Assembly: GCA_021785315.1 (NCBI GenBank)
Contig: JAJYFX010000084.1
Span: 1-7,306 of the forward strand
Source of the DNA: Actinomycetes bacterium
GTDB lineage: Bacteria > Actinomycetota > Acidimicrobiia > Acidimicrobiales > Acidimicrobiaceae
DNA length: 7,306 bases
Direction of reading: 5' to 3'
Both the position numbers and the translations under genes were made by a program. Below are positions 7,113 through 7,306 of this stretch, piece after piece (position 1 is the stretch's first letter; each line of letters opens with the position of its first letter). The notes under the pieces were generated by a model. That model was given only the letters and a program-made list of their open reading frames with translations, made no database searches and was not told the origin of the DNA.

Positions 7113-7181
7113 GTTTCCGGTCTGTTTCATGGAATTGCCTGGATTTACAATGATGTAACAATCCTGACATAGTCATGAAAC
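7113..7181. promoter_or_regulatory. GlnR-like half-site arrays (nitrogen control) before the amt-like gene
   Basis: On the plus strand TTTAC (7144-7148), GTAAC (7155-7159), GACAT (7166-7170) and GAAAC (7177-7181) lie exactly 11 bp apart, each pair separated by 6 bases. This is the spacing of the actinobacterial GlnR box (gTnAC-n6-GaAAC repeated), with the first, second and fourth half-sites close to consensus. Just upstream, GTTTC at 7113-7117 and 7124-7128 gives two perfect GAAAC half-sites on the minus strand, again 11 bp apart. TGTTTCATG (7123-7131) and CATGAAACA (7174-7182) form a perfect 9-base inverted repeat. Together with an ammonium-transporter-like gene downstream, nitrogen regulation by GlnR is a good inference. 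Confidence 0.5.
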
Positions 7182-7195
7182 ACTGCCCTTATAGC
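7164..7195 (+). promoter_or_regulatory. Candidate promoter of the amt-like gene
   Basis: CTGACA (7164-7169) resembles a -35 element and TATAGC (7190-7195) a -10 element, with a 20-bp spacer that is longer than optimal. A poor spacer is common in promoters that need an activator. The candidate -35 overlaps the third GlnR-like half-site. It is a motif match only, with no direct evidence of transcription. Confidence 0.3.
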
Positions 7196-7218
7196 GTGAT
7201 TTTCGAGCAGTCATCTAT

Positions 7219-7226
7219 AAGGAGGT
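7219..7226 (+). promoter_or_regulatory. Strong Shine-Dalgarno of the last gene
   Basis: AAGGAGGT is a full-strength ribosome binding site 8 bases before ATG 7235. It is the best such site in the window and decides the start of the truncated downstream gene. Confidence 0.8.
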
Positions 7227-7234
7227 TGCAGTTC

Positions 7235-7306
7235 ATGCTAAATCCGTATCCCGCGTGGCTAAGTCCTGGGGACAATGCCTGGCAGCTCTTGGCGGCGAAG
7301 ATCGGA
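7235..7306 (+). CDS. amt: Probable Amt-family ammonium transporter, N-terminus only (3' end outside window)
   Basis: Only 24 codons are visible, running off the right edge. The peptide contains WLSPGDNAWQLLAA, which resembles the start of Amt/AmtB proteins, where a short periplasmic lead with G-D-(N/T)-A-W precedes the first membrane helix (for example GDTAWMLVSAALV in E. coli-type proteins and GDNAWQLTAATLVG in others I recall). Amt proteins are trimeric inner-membrane channels that take up ammonium. The start is fixed by the AAGGAGGT 8 bases upstream. The upstream GlnR-like half-sites support a nitrogen role and would fit an amt-glnK operon beyond the window. The call depends on a short stretch, so another membrane protein cannot be excluded. 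Confidence 0.6.
   Translation, partial: MLNPYPAWLSPGDNAWQLLAAKIG

Overview
This 7.3 kb window is bacterial chromosomal DNA with closely packed genes and, by eye, a GC content near 50%. It is probably from a member of the Actinomycetota. The main evidence is a MoxR-type AAA+ ATPase followed by a VWA protein, which resemble the mycobacterial Rv0958/Rv0959 pair in length, order and motifs. A set of 11-bp-spaced half-sites resembling actinobacterial GlnR boxes lies before the last gene. An actinobacterial-looking SCP2-domain protein also fits. The hexameric-family (E. coli-type) isocitrate dehydrogenase is less usual for mycobacteria or streptomycetes, so a deep-branching or freshwater/marine lineage is possible. 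This placement is inference from remembered families; no search was run.

Left part (1-2896, plus strand): the 3' end of metF (methylenetetrahydrofolate reductase, one-carbon metabolism), then icd (NADP-isocitrate dehydrogenase), then mdh (NAD-malate dehydrogenase). icd has its own 93-bp upstream gap containing a perfect 6-2-6 inverted repeat. mdh follows icd by 99 bp with a good ribosome binding site, so the two TCA-cycle genes are probably transcribed together.

Middle (2897-3622): a 147-bp convergent gap holds a weak tRNA-Leu-like relic. A small SCP2-type lipid-binding protein is encoded on the minus strand. A divergent intergenic region of about 200 bp follows, with a perfect GAGATC-N8-GATCTC repeat immediately upstream of the SCP2 gene.

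Right part (3623-7023, plus strand): a two-gene operon, 5 bp apart, encodes a MoxR/Mg-chelatase-I-like AAA+ ATPase and a 665-residue protein with a complete C-terminal VWA MIDAS site. Such pairs act as metal-insertion or protein-remodelling machines (BchI/BchD, CbbQ/CbbO, NorQ/NorD, RavA/ViaA). The client of this subfamily is not known to me, which makes it the best candidate for an undescribed system here.

Right edge (7024-7306): a regulatory region of about 210 bp with two arrays of GlnR-like half-sites, then a strong Shine-Dalgarno sequence and the first 24 codons of what looks like an Amt-family ammonium transporter. No CRISPR array, insertion sequence, rRNA or intact tRNA was seen.
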